64,000 nucleotides of DNA, from positions 15,917,001 to 15,981,000 of the forward strand of contig NC_091695.1 of assembly GCF_041296265.1 (NCBI RefSeq), read 5' to 3'. The stretch comes from Equus caballus. Lineage: Eukaryota; Chordata; Mammalia; Perissodactyla; Equidae. The notes beneath the pieces are model-generated. The model did not search any database and was not told where the DNA came from. It worked only from the letters and a program-made list of their open reading frames with translations. This document shows positions 37,331 through 48,083 of this stretch, one piece after another (within the stretch, counting starts at the first letter, position 1; the number at the start of each line of letters is the position of its first letter). The position numbers and the translations under genes were made by a program.

Positions 37331-39090
37331 ATGAGTGTAATATAATCAAGAGCAGCCAAAGGCATTATAAGAAAAGAAAACAACAGAGCAATATCAGTCA
37401 AGACAATTTATGCAACAATTCTGACAAAAATTTTAGTAAATTTAATCTAGCAATATGTAAATACAAGAATGCACCATGTTATGTTTACTCCAAAAATGTA
37501 CAGTTGGTTTAATATTCAAAAATGAAATCATATTAAGAAACTAAAAAGGACAAAAAAATTGACATCTCAATAAATATAGCAGACAGATCATTTTAAAGTG
37601 TCAACATCTGCTAGTAATAAACATTTTGACCAGACAAGTAGTAAGTGGGACTTTGTAAAAGTGATAAAGGGCACCAATGAAAAATCTACAACTAACATCA
37701 TGTAGCATATTAAAAAATCAAATACATTTTCACTAAGATTAGGAGCGAGATGAGTAGGATCTTCTTCCTAATTCTAGTCAACTTGTACTGGAGGTTGTAT
37801 CGAGCACTACATGGAAAAGAAAAAAAATAGAAAGTATTCAGTTGGGAAAGGAGGAAGTAAAACTGTATTTATTAGTAGACGACATGATCGTGCAGGTAGC
37901 AATCTACTGGAACCTATGGAAAAAAAGTCTAAACTAAAAAGTGAATTCAATGTGGCAAAAGAAAGATCAGTATACAAAAATTTTATTTCTCTACACTGCC
38001 AATAAAAATTAGAAGTAAAATTTTTAAATACCTGTTACAAAGGCATCAAAATGGTTAAAATACATAAAATAAATCTGAAAAAATATAAAAAGCCTATACA
38101 ATAAAAATTAAGAAACATTTTTGAAAGACATTAAAGGAGACCTAAATAAATGAAAGATAAACTATGTTCATTTGCTGGAATATTTAATATTGTTAAAATC
38201 TCAAACTTCCCCAAATGTACCTCTAAATTCAATGCAACCCCAATGAAAATCCAAGCAGGTTTTATCTTTTGGTAGGAATTGGGAATCTGAAACTAAAATA
38301 TATAAAGAAACACAAAAGATCTTGTATAGCTGAATTAACTTTAAAAAGAGGAATAAAGTTGTAATACAAACACTAAGACAAACACTAAATTCCAGTTTTA
38401 TTTTAAAGCTACAGTTATCAAAAGAGTGCACATCAATGAAATGATAATGATAGACCAGAAATAGACTCATGTATATATGAAAAATGGATTTTCCACAAAG
38501 CAAAAGAAAAAAAAGGTCATTTGGTGGGGAAAAGACTTTTTAAGAAATCATGATGAGCTAATTAGATACACATATGCAAATATTGAACATTGATCAATAA
38601 CTCATACAAAGATTTACAGAAAATGGATTACAGATGTAAATGTAATACCTAAAAGTCTAAAAATTTCAGAAGAAAACCTAATAGAAAATATTCTTCACCT
38701 TGGGTTGTGTAAAGATTTCTTAGATTCAACACCAGAAGTAAAACTGATAAAATAAAAATTTGATACAGTGGTCAACATGAACATTAAATCTTTTACTTTT
38801 AAAAATATATTCTTAAAAGGATGTAAAACAAATGCACATTCTGGGAGACAATATCTTCAAGCAATGCATCTCATGAAGGGCTTGTTCCACAATACATACA
38901 GAGATCTCATAACTCAATATTAATAATATTAATAATAATAAAGAATAGGCAAAACAACTGAATAATCTCTTTACTAAATAACATATAAAGATGGCAAATA
39001 TGCACAGAAAAGTTGCTCAGCATCATTATCCATTAATGAAATTCAATTTAAAACCTCAATGAGATAACACCATATATCATATATTGTGTG
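37331..39090 (+). mobile_element. Old LINE-1 ORF2 fragment, sense
   Basis: Sense ORF2 from the reverse-transcriptase part: a region near 37840-37900 reads like GKEE..LSLF.DDMI in broken form. The text then runs through AGACATTAAAGGAGACCTAAATAAATG (about 38127), AATGCAACCCCAATGAAAATC, ACAGAAAATGGATTACAG and the 3' section to about 39080. It is full of stops. Two short open frames in it are not genes. Confidence 0.78.
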
Positions 39091-39114
39091 TAAGATATAT
39101 ATTTATACACATAG

Positions 39115-39210
39115 GTATATATATATATATACACACACACACATGCATCTATGTGTATATATATAAATATGAGATCTATATATCTGTTTATATATATATG
39201 TGAGATAAAT
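39115..39210. repeat. (TA)n(CA)n microsatellite
   Basis: TATATATATATATATAC followed by ACACACACACACATGC, then mixed TATA-rich sequence. It lies between oppositely oriented L1 fragments. Confidence 0.85.
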
Positions 39211-39229
39211 TTTATCATATTTGTTCATT

Positions 39230-40315
39230 TTTGTATAAGATTTTGATCAACATTGTTTATTTTTTCCCTCTGTACTCCTAATTATATCAGTGCAACGTTT
39301 TTAAAGGCTATCTTCCTTCTGTTGAATTACTTTCATATTTTTATGAGAAATTAGTTGAACTATTTGCCAAGGTGTATTTCTATGTTGTTTATTCTGTTCC
39401 ATTGATTTATGTGTTTGTATTTCCACCAGTATCTCACAGTCTTGATTATTGTGGCTGTATTCTAAACCTCAACATAGAATACAGTATTTTCTTCATTTCA
39501 GCCACAATTTAAATTTGTTTTCCCCATGCTAGGTCCTTGACCCTTCATATAAATTTCAGTTTAAAGTAGCCTCTACAAAAAATCTCGCTGGAATTTTATT
39601 TGGATTTGCATTAAATCTATAGATCAGTTTGGAAAGAATTGGCTTCTTTAGTCTGTTGAGTTTTCTAATCTACAAACTCAATATGTCTACTAATTTATGG
39701 GGCTCTTTTATTTCTTTAGTAAGTATTTTGTACTTTTCAGCATACAGATCTTATATATGTTTTATTAGTTTCTATCTACACATTTTACTATATATGGGGT
39801 GAATATAAAGAGTTTTATTTTTTAGTTGGTTTCTGTATGTCTTTTAATCATGTTTCATGACACTTTGCTGAACTCATATTTTTTCCTAGACTTATTTTCA
39901 GATTTGTGGAAATTTTTTATTAGACAATATATCATTTGAATATAGGAAAGATTTCATTTCTTCCTTTCCAACTGCATGTATTTTTATGCCCTTTTCTTGC
40001 ACTTTCTGGAAATTCCTATTTGATCTCCATTGAGTACCTATAGATGATTTTGCATTTTTAGATGTCTTCTGAATATGTAATTATAAATTATTTAGTCCTT
40101 TTATTCTGGCGTCCTTCACTCAGCATAATTCTTTTGAGAGCATCTATATTTTTGTGTGTACGAATCATCATTACTTTCCATTGCTAGTGACATTCATTTG
40201 CTTGTATATCCTACAATCTATTTTTCCATTCTCCAGTAGATGAACATTTGGACTGTTTCTGGTTTTTGGCCATTACAAATAAAGCTTCAATAAAGCTGAA
40301 GGGAAAGAAAAATTT
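39230..40315 (-). mobile_element. Old LINE-1 fragments, antisense, order disturbed
   Basis: Antisense ORF2 runs from about 39240 to 40070 (TTGCCAAGGTGTATTTC, GGTCCTTGACCCTTCATATA, TTTGGATTTGCATTAAATC, GCATGTATTTTTATGCCC). Antisense 3' region follows at 40090-40310 (CACTCAGCATAATTC..GAACATTTGGACTGTTTC). In one intact antisense L1 the 3' region should come first, so these are two fragments or a rearranged one. Confidence 0.75.
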
Positions 40316-40319
40316 CTAC

Positions 40320-40805
40320 TTTACACTTACTAGGGGTTCTAGCCAGGCATAAGAATTAAACTGACATAAGACACATAACAGGACAAAAGCAAGCATATTT
40401 TATTTAGTAATTTTTGTGTGTATGTGTGAGTCCTCTCAAGAGTAATGAAGACCCAAAGAAGTGGCTAAGCCTAAGTGTTCATATGTTAGGTTGAACTGAG
40501 AGTGTAGAAAAGTAACTAAAATATATGGTATATGCGGAGACTCCCAGCATATAAGATATTTTAACCACGTGTTTGCACAGATTTCTCTTGACCTCAAGTC
40601 TCCATCTCTGGTGGAATGCTTCTTTTCTCCTGGTATAAGGAGAGCATGTTTGATGTGATAGTTTTATCTCTTGCTTTTAGGAAAAAAAGTTCAGAGTTCC
40701 CTTCTTGCTCCTCTTGTTTTTCCTATCTTTAGCTCAAAATAATCAATATGTCCAAACAACATATTGTGGAGTGACATGTGCTAAACTTCCGTTACTATGG
40801 ACATT
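40320..40805. other. Unclassified interspersed-repeat-like segment
   Basis: Contains phrases such as GACATAAGACACATAACAGG, CTCTTGACCTCAAGTCTCCATC and CATATTGTGGAGTGACATG, which I associate with an old mammalian repeat that I cannot name. No frame, no clear ends and no flanking duplication. Confidence 0.4.
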
Positions 40806-40809
40806 TGTA

Positions 40810-40995
40810 TACAAGTCTTATACGGAAATATGCTGTCATTTTTCTTGGGTAAATACATGGGAATGGAATGGTTAAATATTATGTCACACGCATGTCTAAA
40901 TGTTAAGACACTGGTGCTTATATCAAATTGCTTTCAAATATTTATACCATTTTACTTTCCTACCAACAATGTGTGAAAGTTCCTGTTCCTTTAGG
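40810..40995 (-). mobile_element. Short LINE-1 3' fragment, antisense
   Basis: TTTCTTGGGTAAATACATGG, TTATACCATTTTACTTTCC and TACCAACAATGTGTGAAAGTTCCTG follow the antisense L1 3' UTR pattern. Confidence 0.65.
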
Positions 40996-41720
40996 AAGAA
41001 TATATATACATATATAAACAAATTTCATGTGATAAATTTTATCATAAATACCATGGAATACCTCTCACCAACAATAAAGTAACAAATGATTTATACACGC
41101 AAAAGCACAAACACATCTCAGGAGAATTATGTTGCTTGAACAAAGCCAATCCCAAAAGATCACAAATGATATAATATTATTTATAAAACTTTTTTAAATG
41201 ACAAAAACTATAATGAGGGCTTAGGAACAGTGGCAGAAGAGGAGGAAGGGGGTGTGGCTGTGAAGGGACAGCCAAAGGGAACTTAGTGGTGATGGAATAA
41301 ATCAATATTGGAGTGGGGGTTGCACAGAATGGAATAACTGAAATGGTGCAATATGCAGTAAAGGAAAAAAGCAAAAGTAAAGGAGAAGTAGTAAATAGAT
41401 GATAGAAACTCACAGTGAAATGAGAAGGAACAGTAACTAGTTTCTGTCCCTGAGGCAAGAGTAAAAACAACATGAGGAACAAATCAAGGAAGCAACATCT
41501 CATATTTGCATAATGTATTATTTTAATTCCCTAAAACTTTTAAAATAATGTAATAGGACAATTTTTAAACATTTCTACACTGGGTGACTCATTTGGGGAG
41601 CCCACTGTGGCAATGCAGACTCTTGATGATCATGCCGTATAGGTACAATATCTTAAACAAGAGTCATTTGTGGTACAAAAGGAAAGTTCACCAAGAGTAA
41701 AAAAGAGGAAGCTAAGAAGA

Positions 41721-41746
41721 AAGGAAGGAAGGAAGGAAGGAAGGAA
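41721..41746. repeat. (GGAA)n microsatellite
   Basis: Six tandem GGAA units within a purine-rich tract. Confidence 0.9.
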
Positions 41747-41879
41747 ATAGCGGAAAGAAAGTAGGAAGTCAGAAATGAAAACCTGAAAGAAAGAGAGAAG
41801 GAAAAGACAGTGAATACAATTGTTCCTGACAATTAAAGGACAACCTACAGACATTTTGTTGTGCTCTCAAATACTTTAG

Positions 41880-42008
41880 GGGTAATCAACAAATTGCTTG
41901 ATGTCTCCTTAGGGAGAGTTTCAAAAGGTGAAAAAAATCCATAAATTGTTCTCAGTGTGCCACAAGTGAAACACACGAGAGAGCCAAGACAGCTGCTTCT
42001 TTACAGGT
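41880..42008 (+). promoter_or_regulatory. Candidate promoter and 5' exon of the intact OR8K gene
   Basis: GGGTAATCAACAAATTGC (TAAT-type site) is followed by TCTCCTTAGGGAGA, whose core TCCTTAGGGA at 41906-41915 differs by one base from the O/E consensus. CATAAATTGTTCTCAG comes next, then a donor TTACAG/GTAAAA with GT at 42007-42008. The paired acceptor would be 42881-42882, giving an intron of about 876 bp. OR genes commonly have one or more short non-coding 5' exons with homeodomain and O/E sites near the start. The layout fits, but no transcript evidence exists here. Confidence 0.55.
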
Positions 42009-42409
42009 AAAAAGATAAAATATTTCATGTGGTGCCTTAAGTTACCAATAGTGACAATGTTTCAGCGACATATGCGACGTTCCACTTTAATTAAATGGCA
42101 AAGCCCTAGCAAAAAGCAACCATTTCTGCTTCAGTTCCCTTTGCCTTCTACTACTCCATATGCTTGAGCAAGAACAGGACTCCTTTCCTTTTTATTTTAA
42201 TTTTTTGAGTATTTTCACATAGGTTGACAGACTAAATGCTCAAAAGCATCTTTGAAATATCATCATGCTATTGCTTATAAAATATTCATTTTATAAGACT
42301 AATTATATCTCTAATACAGGACAAAACTTAGAATGAATGAAGCATAACTAAAGAGGCATGAATTTTTAAAAACTGGAAAAGTTGAGAAGCTGCTGGTATT
42401 CAGTCTTCT

Positions 42410-42501
42410 GATATCCTTTTGACATCCTTTCACATTTTTAGTTACTTAGTTAAAGTTACCGATATCCTTTTGATATCCTTTCACATTTTTAGTTACTTAG
42501 T
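42410..42501 (+). repeat. Local tandem duplication, 51-bp period
   Basis: A 41-bp segment beginning GATATCCTTTTGACATCCTT at 42410 recurs at 42461 with one mismatch, separated by ten bases. Units 3 and 4 have a single diverged counterpart. It lies in the inferred intron of the intact OR gene. Confidence 0.85.
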
Positions 42502-42880
42502 GGCTCTAGGCTCTTTTTTGTGACCCTCTCAGTATAATTTAATATTTTATGACAATTTAAATAAATGTATAAATATGATTCTTTCCAGATCATTTGATGA
42601 GGTAAAAGTGGATTTTCACCCACACTGAGATGTGAGAAGTATTATTTGGATATTAACAGACATTTAGGCACCCAGTTTTATAATAATGGTACAATGTTCA
42701 GCAGATTCTTCACTTTCAAGTGGGTTCTGACAGAAATCAGCTATAATTATTTCAAAGAGCATAGCTTTAAAAAAATAGCAATTAGTATTCAACAAAGATG
42801 TTACTATGAAAAAGCAATATGATTTTTACACAAAATGATAAAGGTTGTGAGAAAAAAACTTCTCTTTTTCTTTACCTTAC

Positions 42881-42882
42881 AG
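42881..42882 (+). promoter_or_regulatory. Splice acceptor of the OR coding exon
   Basis: The pyrimidine-rich TCTCTTTTTCTTTACCTTACAG runs to AG at 42881-42882, only ten bases before the ATG. It aligns with the upstream acceptors of unit 3 (AG 22424-22425) and unit 4 (AG 32312-32313), not with their coding-exon acceptors. Confidence 0.6.
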
Positions 42883-42892
42883 AGAAACCTGC

Positions 42893-43834
42893 ATGGAAAC
42901 ACAAAATCTAACAATGCTAAATGAATTCATTTTAATGGGGATCACAGACAAACCTGAGCTGCAGGCTCCATTACTTGGGCTCTTCCTCACCATATATGTG
43001 ATCTCAGTGGTGGGCAACTTGGGCATGGTCATCCTCACCAAGATGGACTCCAGGCTACAAACACCCATGTACTTTTTTCTCAGACACCTGGCTTTTACTG
43101 ATCTTGGTTATTCAACAACTGTAGGACCCAAAATGTTAGTAAATTTTGTTCAGGATAAAAATACAATATCTTATTATTTTTGTGCTATACAACTAGCTTT
43201 CTTTCTTATGTTCATTATTAGTGAATTCTTTATTCTGTCAGTGATGTCCTATGATCGCTACGTGGCCATCTGTAACCTTCTGCTCTACACAGTTATCATG
43301 TCACAAAGGGTATGCCATGTGCTGGTGGCAATTCCATATCTCTACAGCACATTTGTTTCTCTTTTGGTCACTGTAAAGATTTTTAATTTATACTTCTGTG
43401 GCTACAACGTCATCCATCACTTCTACTGTGACTGTTTCCCTTTGTTATCTTTGCTCTGCTCAAATACGCATGAAACTGAAATGATTATTCTGATTTTAGC
43501 TGGTTTTGATTTAATTTCATCCCTTGTGATAGTTCTTGTGTCTTACCTACTCATCCTTGTAGCCATTCTCAGGATGAACTCTGCTGAGGGTAGGTACAAG
43601 GCTTTTTCTACCTGTGGATCCCACTTGATTGTCGTCATAGTATTTTATGGAACTTTGATATTTATGTATGTGCAGCCCAAATCCAGTCATGCCTTTGACA
43701 CTGATATAGTCGCTTCCATATTTTACACCTTCATTATCCCCATGTTGAATCCTTTGATCTATAGCTTGAGGAACAAAGATGTAAAATATTCACTAAAAAG
43801 GATGTGGAAAAATCTATGCAATCTTTTTGCTTAA
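42893..43834 (+). CDS. OR8K: Olfactory receptor, OR8K type, intact
   Basis: A 313-residue class II odorant receptor (rhodopsin-type GPCR), acting in olfactory sensory neuron cilia through Golf and cAMP. Seen in order: N-glycosylation sequon NLT at 5-7, TM1 GN at 41-42, PMYFFL at 58-63, RHLAFTDLGYS, Cys97 and extracellular loop 2 cysteines 169, 179 and 189. Then SYDRYVAIC at 119-127, [18 protein letters not shown] at 227-244, and [15 protein letters not shown] at 283-297. Length and motifs are normal, and the single coding exon has no intron. Loop 2 has CNLLLY where most ORs have CNPLLY. It is the only intact member of the five-copy array. AATAAA at 44151-44156 could end the transcript. I recognise the OR8K group (closest in memory to human OR8K1/K3/K5) but cannot fix one-to-one orthology. 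Confidence 0.95.
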   Translation: METQNLTMLNEFILMGITDKPELQAPLLGLFLTIYVISVVGNLGMVILTKMDSRLQTPMYFFLRHLAFTDLGYSTTVGPKMLVNFVQDKNTISYYFCAIQLAFFLMFIISEFFILSVMSYDRYVAICNLLLYTVIMSQRVCHVLVAIPYLYSTFVSLLVTVKIFNLYFCGYNVIHHFYCDCFPLLSLLCSNTHETEMIILILAGFDLISSLVIVLVSYLLILVAILRMNSAEGRYKAFSTCGSHLIVVIVFYGTLIFMYVQPKSSHAFDTDIVASIFYTFIIPMLNPLIYSLRNKDVKYSLKRMWKNLCNLFA

Positions 43835-44150
43835 AGTTAATGCACAATGTGATTTCTGTACATTAGGTTATGAGATTTAATGTTTCCTCTATTTGCCTCC
43901 GAAAGAAACAGCAAGCACAAAAGAGTTCAACATATATTTATAGTTTTTCTTCTCTATTCCAGGCATGTGTAGTTCCTGGAGTTAGATTAATGCCCAAGAT
44001 AGTAAAAATATTGGACTTCTTTGAGAAAGAAAGAGAGATTAAATATATAAGTTAAGTAGATGTTACAATACAGTAGACTGTAGACAGTAGACAGAGTGGA
44101 TGCAGACAAAAATAGTTGTCAACGATTCTGGTGTTTTCCTCACCTAGAAG

Positions 44151-44156
44151 AATAAA
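44151..44156 (+). terminator. Candidate polyadenylation signal of the OR8K gene
   Basis: Canonical AATAAA, 317 bases after the stop codon, followed by a GTGTGTGTTTGTGTGTG stretch at about 44169-44186 that would serve as a GU-rich downstream element. Confidence 0.5.
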
Positions 44157-44822
44157 ATTATAGAAGCTGTGTGTGTTTGTGTGTGCACCTGTATGTGTAA
44201 GTCTTGTCTTTTCCTTCTGTTTTAGCCTTCATACTCTTCCTTGCTATACTTTAGAATTATGCTTAATATTGACTGTTCTGTGACATCTGATAACTTGAAG
44301 TATTCAATTGCATTAGTTTGCTCAGGGCACTCAGAATCTCCCAAGTTTGTACTCCCCCTTGAAAGTGGTTAGCTTGCTTAATATCGGGTGTTTGGTTTAG
44401 AAGATTCTAACATTTCCTTTTCTTTTTGAGAGAACATAGTTATCCATGCTTAAAAATTATGTTCCAGTTGTTTTATTTGGGTAAGAGGATTATTCTGTGT
44501 TGAATTAATTATGTTGCCTCTCTGCTTAGGTTGATGCTTCCCAATTTTCATCAATATTGACTACGCACTGTATTTTAATTGACTTTCAGTGCTTAGCTAT
44601 TGCTCCAACTCACTATCCACATTTCCCCATATGCTTGCTTTCATTTTTTAAATTTCTCTTTTTCTTACTTTCATTGATCTTAATATTGCTGGGATTTCAC
44701 TGAAACTATTAGTCTACAATATTTGCTCTGTTCACCATGATGAATCAATATTCTCTGTTTAGCCAATGGACATTTAATAAAAATATTTTATTGAAATAAA
44801 ATTTACGAAGTGCATGATACAG

Positions 44823-45419
44823 CATAACCAAGATGTTCTTCAGTAGGTGTATGAGTAAATAACCATGGTACATCTAGAAAATGGAATGCTATTTAGCACT
44901 AACAAGAAATGAGCTATTAAGCTTTGAAAAGATAAAATGGAACCTTAAATGCATGCGTCTAAGTGAAAGAAGACAATATGAAAAGGCTGCATACTGTATG
45001 ATTCTAAGTCTATGACATTCTAGAAAAGGCAAAATTATGGAGACGGTAAAAAAGTCAGTGGTTGACAGGAGTTGGTGCAGAGGAAAGGACAAATATGAGG
45101 AATACAAAGGATTTTTAAAGCAGTGAATCTACTTTGTATGAAATTTTAATGGTGGATACAAGTCATTATATATTTGTCCAAACCCATAGAATGTACAATA
45201 CCAGGAGTGAACGCTAATGCCAATTATGGAGCCCTGCTGAGAATGATGCATCAATGAAGGTTCATCAGCTGTAACAAACGTGCCACTCTGGCAGGGGGCA
45301 TGGATAATGGGATGGGGGACTCTTTGCAAGTGTAGGGGCATGGAGTTTATGGGAAACATCTGTTCTTAATTTTCCTGTCAAGTTAAAACTTCTCTAAAAA
45401 GTTTCAAAGTACAAAAAAT
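44823..45419 (+). mobile_element. 5'-truncated LINE-1 3' end with target duplication
   Basis: Typical old L1 tail: AAGATGTTCTTCAGTAGGTG, ATGGAATGCTATTTAGC, TGGATACAAGTCATTATATA, CCCATAGAATGTACAATACC, CATCAGCTGTAACAAACG, AAAACTTCTCTAAAAAG. The 13-bp GTGCATGATACAG occurs at 44810-44822 and 45420-45432, so the boundaries are firm. Confidence 0.9.
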
Positions 45420-45509
45420 GTGCATGATACAGTGACATAGGAGGTAAATATTATGAAAATGTTGATGCAGTTAAAAGGAATATTTGCAATGGTCGTAAAG
45501 ACTACCAGG

Positions 45510-45770
45510 TAATAATTTCTGACACTTTTGAGTACTATATGACAGACATTCCTCATGTCTTGATGAATTTAGTCATCAGAAAGTCCGTGTGAGACAGGTT
45601 CAATTAAAATTTCCATTTTTCTCATTATAAAATGATGATTCAGAGATGGTAAGTAAATTGTTAGAATCCACAAACGTATTAGGTGTTAGAGCCAGGTTTA
45701 AAAGACAGGTGGTTTAGTTCATGCTTGAGGATTCATGCTCTTAATAAGTACCCTATATTGTCTCTTATGC
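45510..45770 (+). mobile_element. MIR SINE, degraded
   Basis: The MIR core order is visible: GAGTACTATATGACAGACAT, TCATTATAAAATGATGATTC (for the 'ttacagatgagg' part), GGTAAGTAAATTG and TATTAGGTGTTAGAGCCAGG. Old, with small indels. Confidence 0.7.
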
Positions 45771-48083
45771 CTTTTTTATGCTTTGCTGATGTCATCCCAG
45801 AGATGACAGAGACTAAAACGTCACTTTGGTAGATAACATATTGGAAGAGGAGAAGCAAGAGAGAGATTAAAAAAAAACAAAAAACAAAAGCAGTGAAGTG
45901 CATGTCTGGCACAGAAAGTGAATTCAAGAAAGATATAATTAATTAAAAATAGATAAATTGAGTCACAGAAATATAAATGAATTAGACCATTTTGCATGAG
46001 TTATTTGCTCAAATAAAAAGCCATAACAAAGTGAATGCAAGGCAAAGTCTGAGTAGACCTATAATAAATTGGGGAATGGGCAGGAATTGCCATTAGGTCA
46101 TCAGAAATATGCTGAAAAAGAAATAAACAAGGAGGTTCCCATTTTAAGAAACAATTTCTGTTCTAAGAAGTTCAGTTGTCTTTAAGAAATGAAAATTGAG
46201 AAGAATCAGAATTACAAAAAATTCAAATATCAATTGCTAATGATTTGTAGGAAAAATTCTACCAGGGACAATATAAGATATAAATGTTCTTTCCCAAAAA
46301 AGACAGGTATGTGTAAGGAATATTCATTCTCCATTACTTTCTGCTTCTCAGAATTTGAAGGAACTTTTTATATGAGCTTTAGCCATTTTAGAAATTAATT
46401 TGAGGACAAGAGAATATATTGATTCCAATATTGTTGAGTTACTGAAACAGTGAAAGACATGAGGCCCAACAGGTGATCATTTATTTTTAATTGTCCTCTT
46501 CCTTGAACCAGTATTTGTTGAGTGACACATTAAATGGGAAAAGCATTCCTAAGTGATACAGTAGGGAAAAGATTAATGCCGCATGCAGTTGTGAAAGTTA
46601 GGCATCATGTTATTTTAGGATGTGCCATTCATATGGACTAAGATTTGAAAAAACCTCCCCAAAGATGTGCAATATATTAAGCATCCCTTTGATTCATGTA
46701 AACGTCCAAGGGCTGCCCACCACAGTGATTAGACAGGTAAAAGGACTACCATACATCTGAAGAATATCTATCAACATCCTGAAAAGAAAGTTCGCTAATC
46801 AACCTACACAGTTTGTCACTGAAAGAGATCCTGAAAACATGAAAGAAAAAGAATATTAATTGAAAAGTTTGAAGATGAGAGTTGAATGTTATTATCTTTA
46901 GAATAAGAAATAATCTGATTCATTAAATAAAGACCCACAATAATCCTAATACTCCCAAGTGTCAAATTGCACATGCATATGGTTTTATAATTGGAGAAAC
47001 ATACCACTGGGAAAGGAGTGTACAGGAGATGACAAATTGGTTTCACATATATCTCAGGATTCCCTAGAGAAGAAGTAATCACTGGAGAGCTGAATGAGAA
47101 TGCTATGAGATGGAAAGGTCTCAGAATCATATAACAGGAGGAGTTCTATTCTAATACTGAGTATATGGGTGTGGCATACCCTGGAACTATCGGGGGCATG
47201 CCCTTCCGAAGGGGATATGATATTTCTTATATTTGAGCAGAAGTATAGTATTTATTATGTTATTAAATGCAATATATATTAAATACAGTATTATTAAATA
47301 CAATATATGTATTAAATACAATATATATTATTGTATTTATAGTCAATATTACCTTTATTAGTTCCTTGATGATAAGTATTAACATATTCTGTATGATATT
47401 CTTTAAATCCCAACAACTTGCATGACATAATACATGAAATAATAACAAATTATGTGATCAGATGTGTCTATATAATTCATGTATCAATATATTGGTTTAT
47501 AACTCAGAGTAATAGAGATCAGTCAATCATATAGGAGACAAAGTAAAATTTCAGGTTTTATTCTGTCATAGAAAATCTTGGCGTTTTTAAAACTCACCTC
47601 TCCATGGAATTATTCCTTGGCTATTACGGCCAACGTTGATTCTATAAAAATTATGGACTTATTAAAAAATGATTTGTAAATAGAACAATACAGAGATTTC
47701 TTTCAAGGCTTTATATTTAACAAAGACATTAAATTCTCATAAATTTTGTCTAGACATAAAGAATTTAATACCAACGAGTAAATGTGGTTTCTGACTCTTG
47801 CAGGGTTGCTTATACACAGCTTAACCCCTTGATTCCACTGTGTTGTTCCTCGGGTTCCAGGTTCCCTGGTAGTCTGCCTTCTTTCCACCTTTCAGTTTCT
47901 TCTTAAGTTCCTTTTATATATCATGTCTAGGAATACATGGCAGTTGAATATGGAAACTAAAGCATCACTGTGAACACCAAGTGAGCAGCTCAAAATAACT
48001 AGCTCGGCCCGGTGGAGGTGTTTAATAAAAATGTGCCTTGCATCTAAATCAATGACTATTCAGTTAATCACAATGAGGCTGGG
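45771..48083. other. Intergenic, no gene recognised
   Basis: About 2.3 kb without a conserved frame. A low-complexity ATTAAATACAATATA tract lies at 47265-47345. The rest gives no identifiable repeat, RNA gene or exon by eye. Confidence 0.4.

Larger units (their letters stand above)
41040..44560 (+). repeat. Segmental duplication unit 5 of the OR array, internally shortened
   Basis: Parallels units 3 and 4: L1 3' tail at about 41040-41340 (GAGAATTATGTTGCTTGAAC, CATAATAT.., GTGGTGATGGAATAAATC), spacer, promoter-like block (41880-42008), intron, acceptor (42881-42882), OR exon and 3' flank. The flank still resembles unit 4 near 44460-44550 and 37240-37330. The L1-to-block distance is shorter, and the ~2.3 kb between acceptor and start codon in unit 3 is absent. 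Confidence 0.8.

Noticed and set aside
41177-41503. 108-codon open frame on the - strand
   Set aside because: Antisense to an L1 3' tail and spacer. The Pro/Leu/Phe-rich translation reflects purine-rich DNA on the other strand.
41721-41746. Regularly spaced short repeats as a CRISPR-like array
   Set aside because: Simple GGAA microsatellite without spacers, in a mammalian genome.
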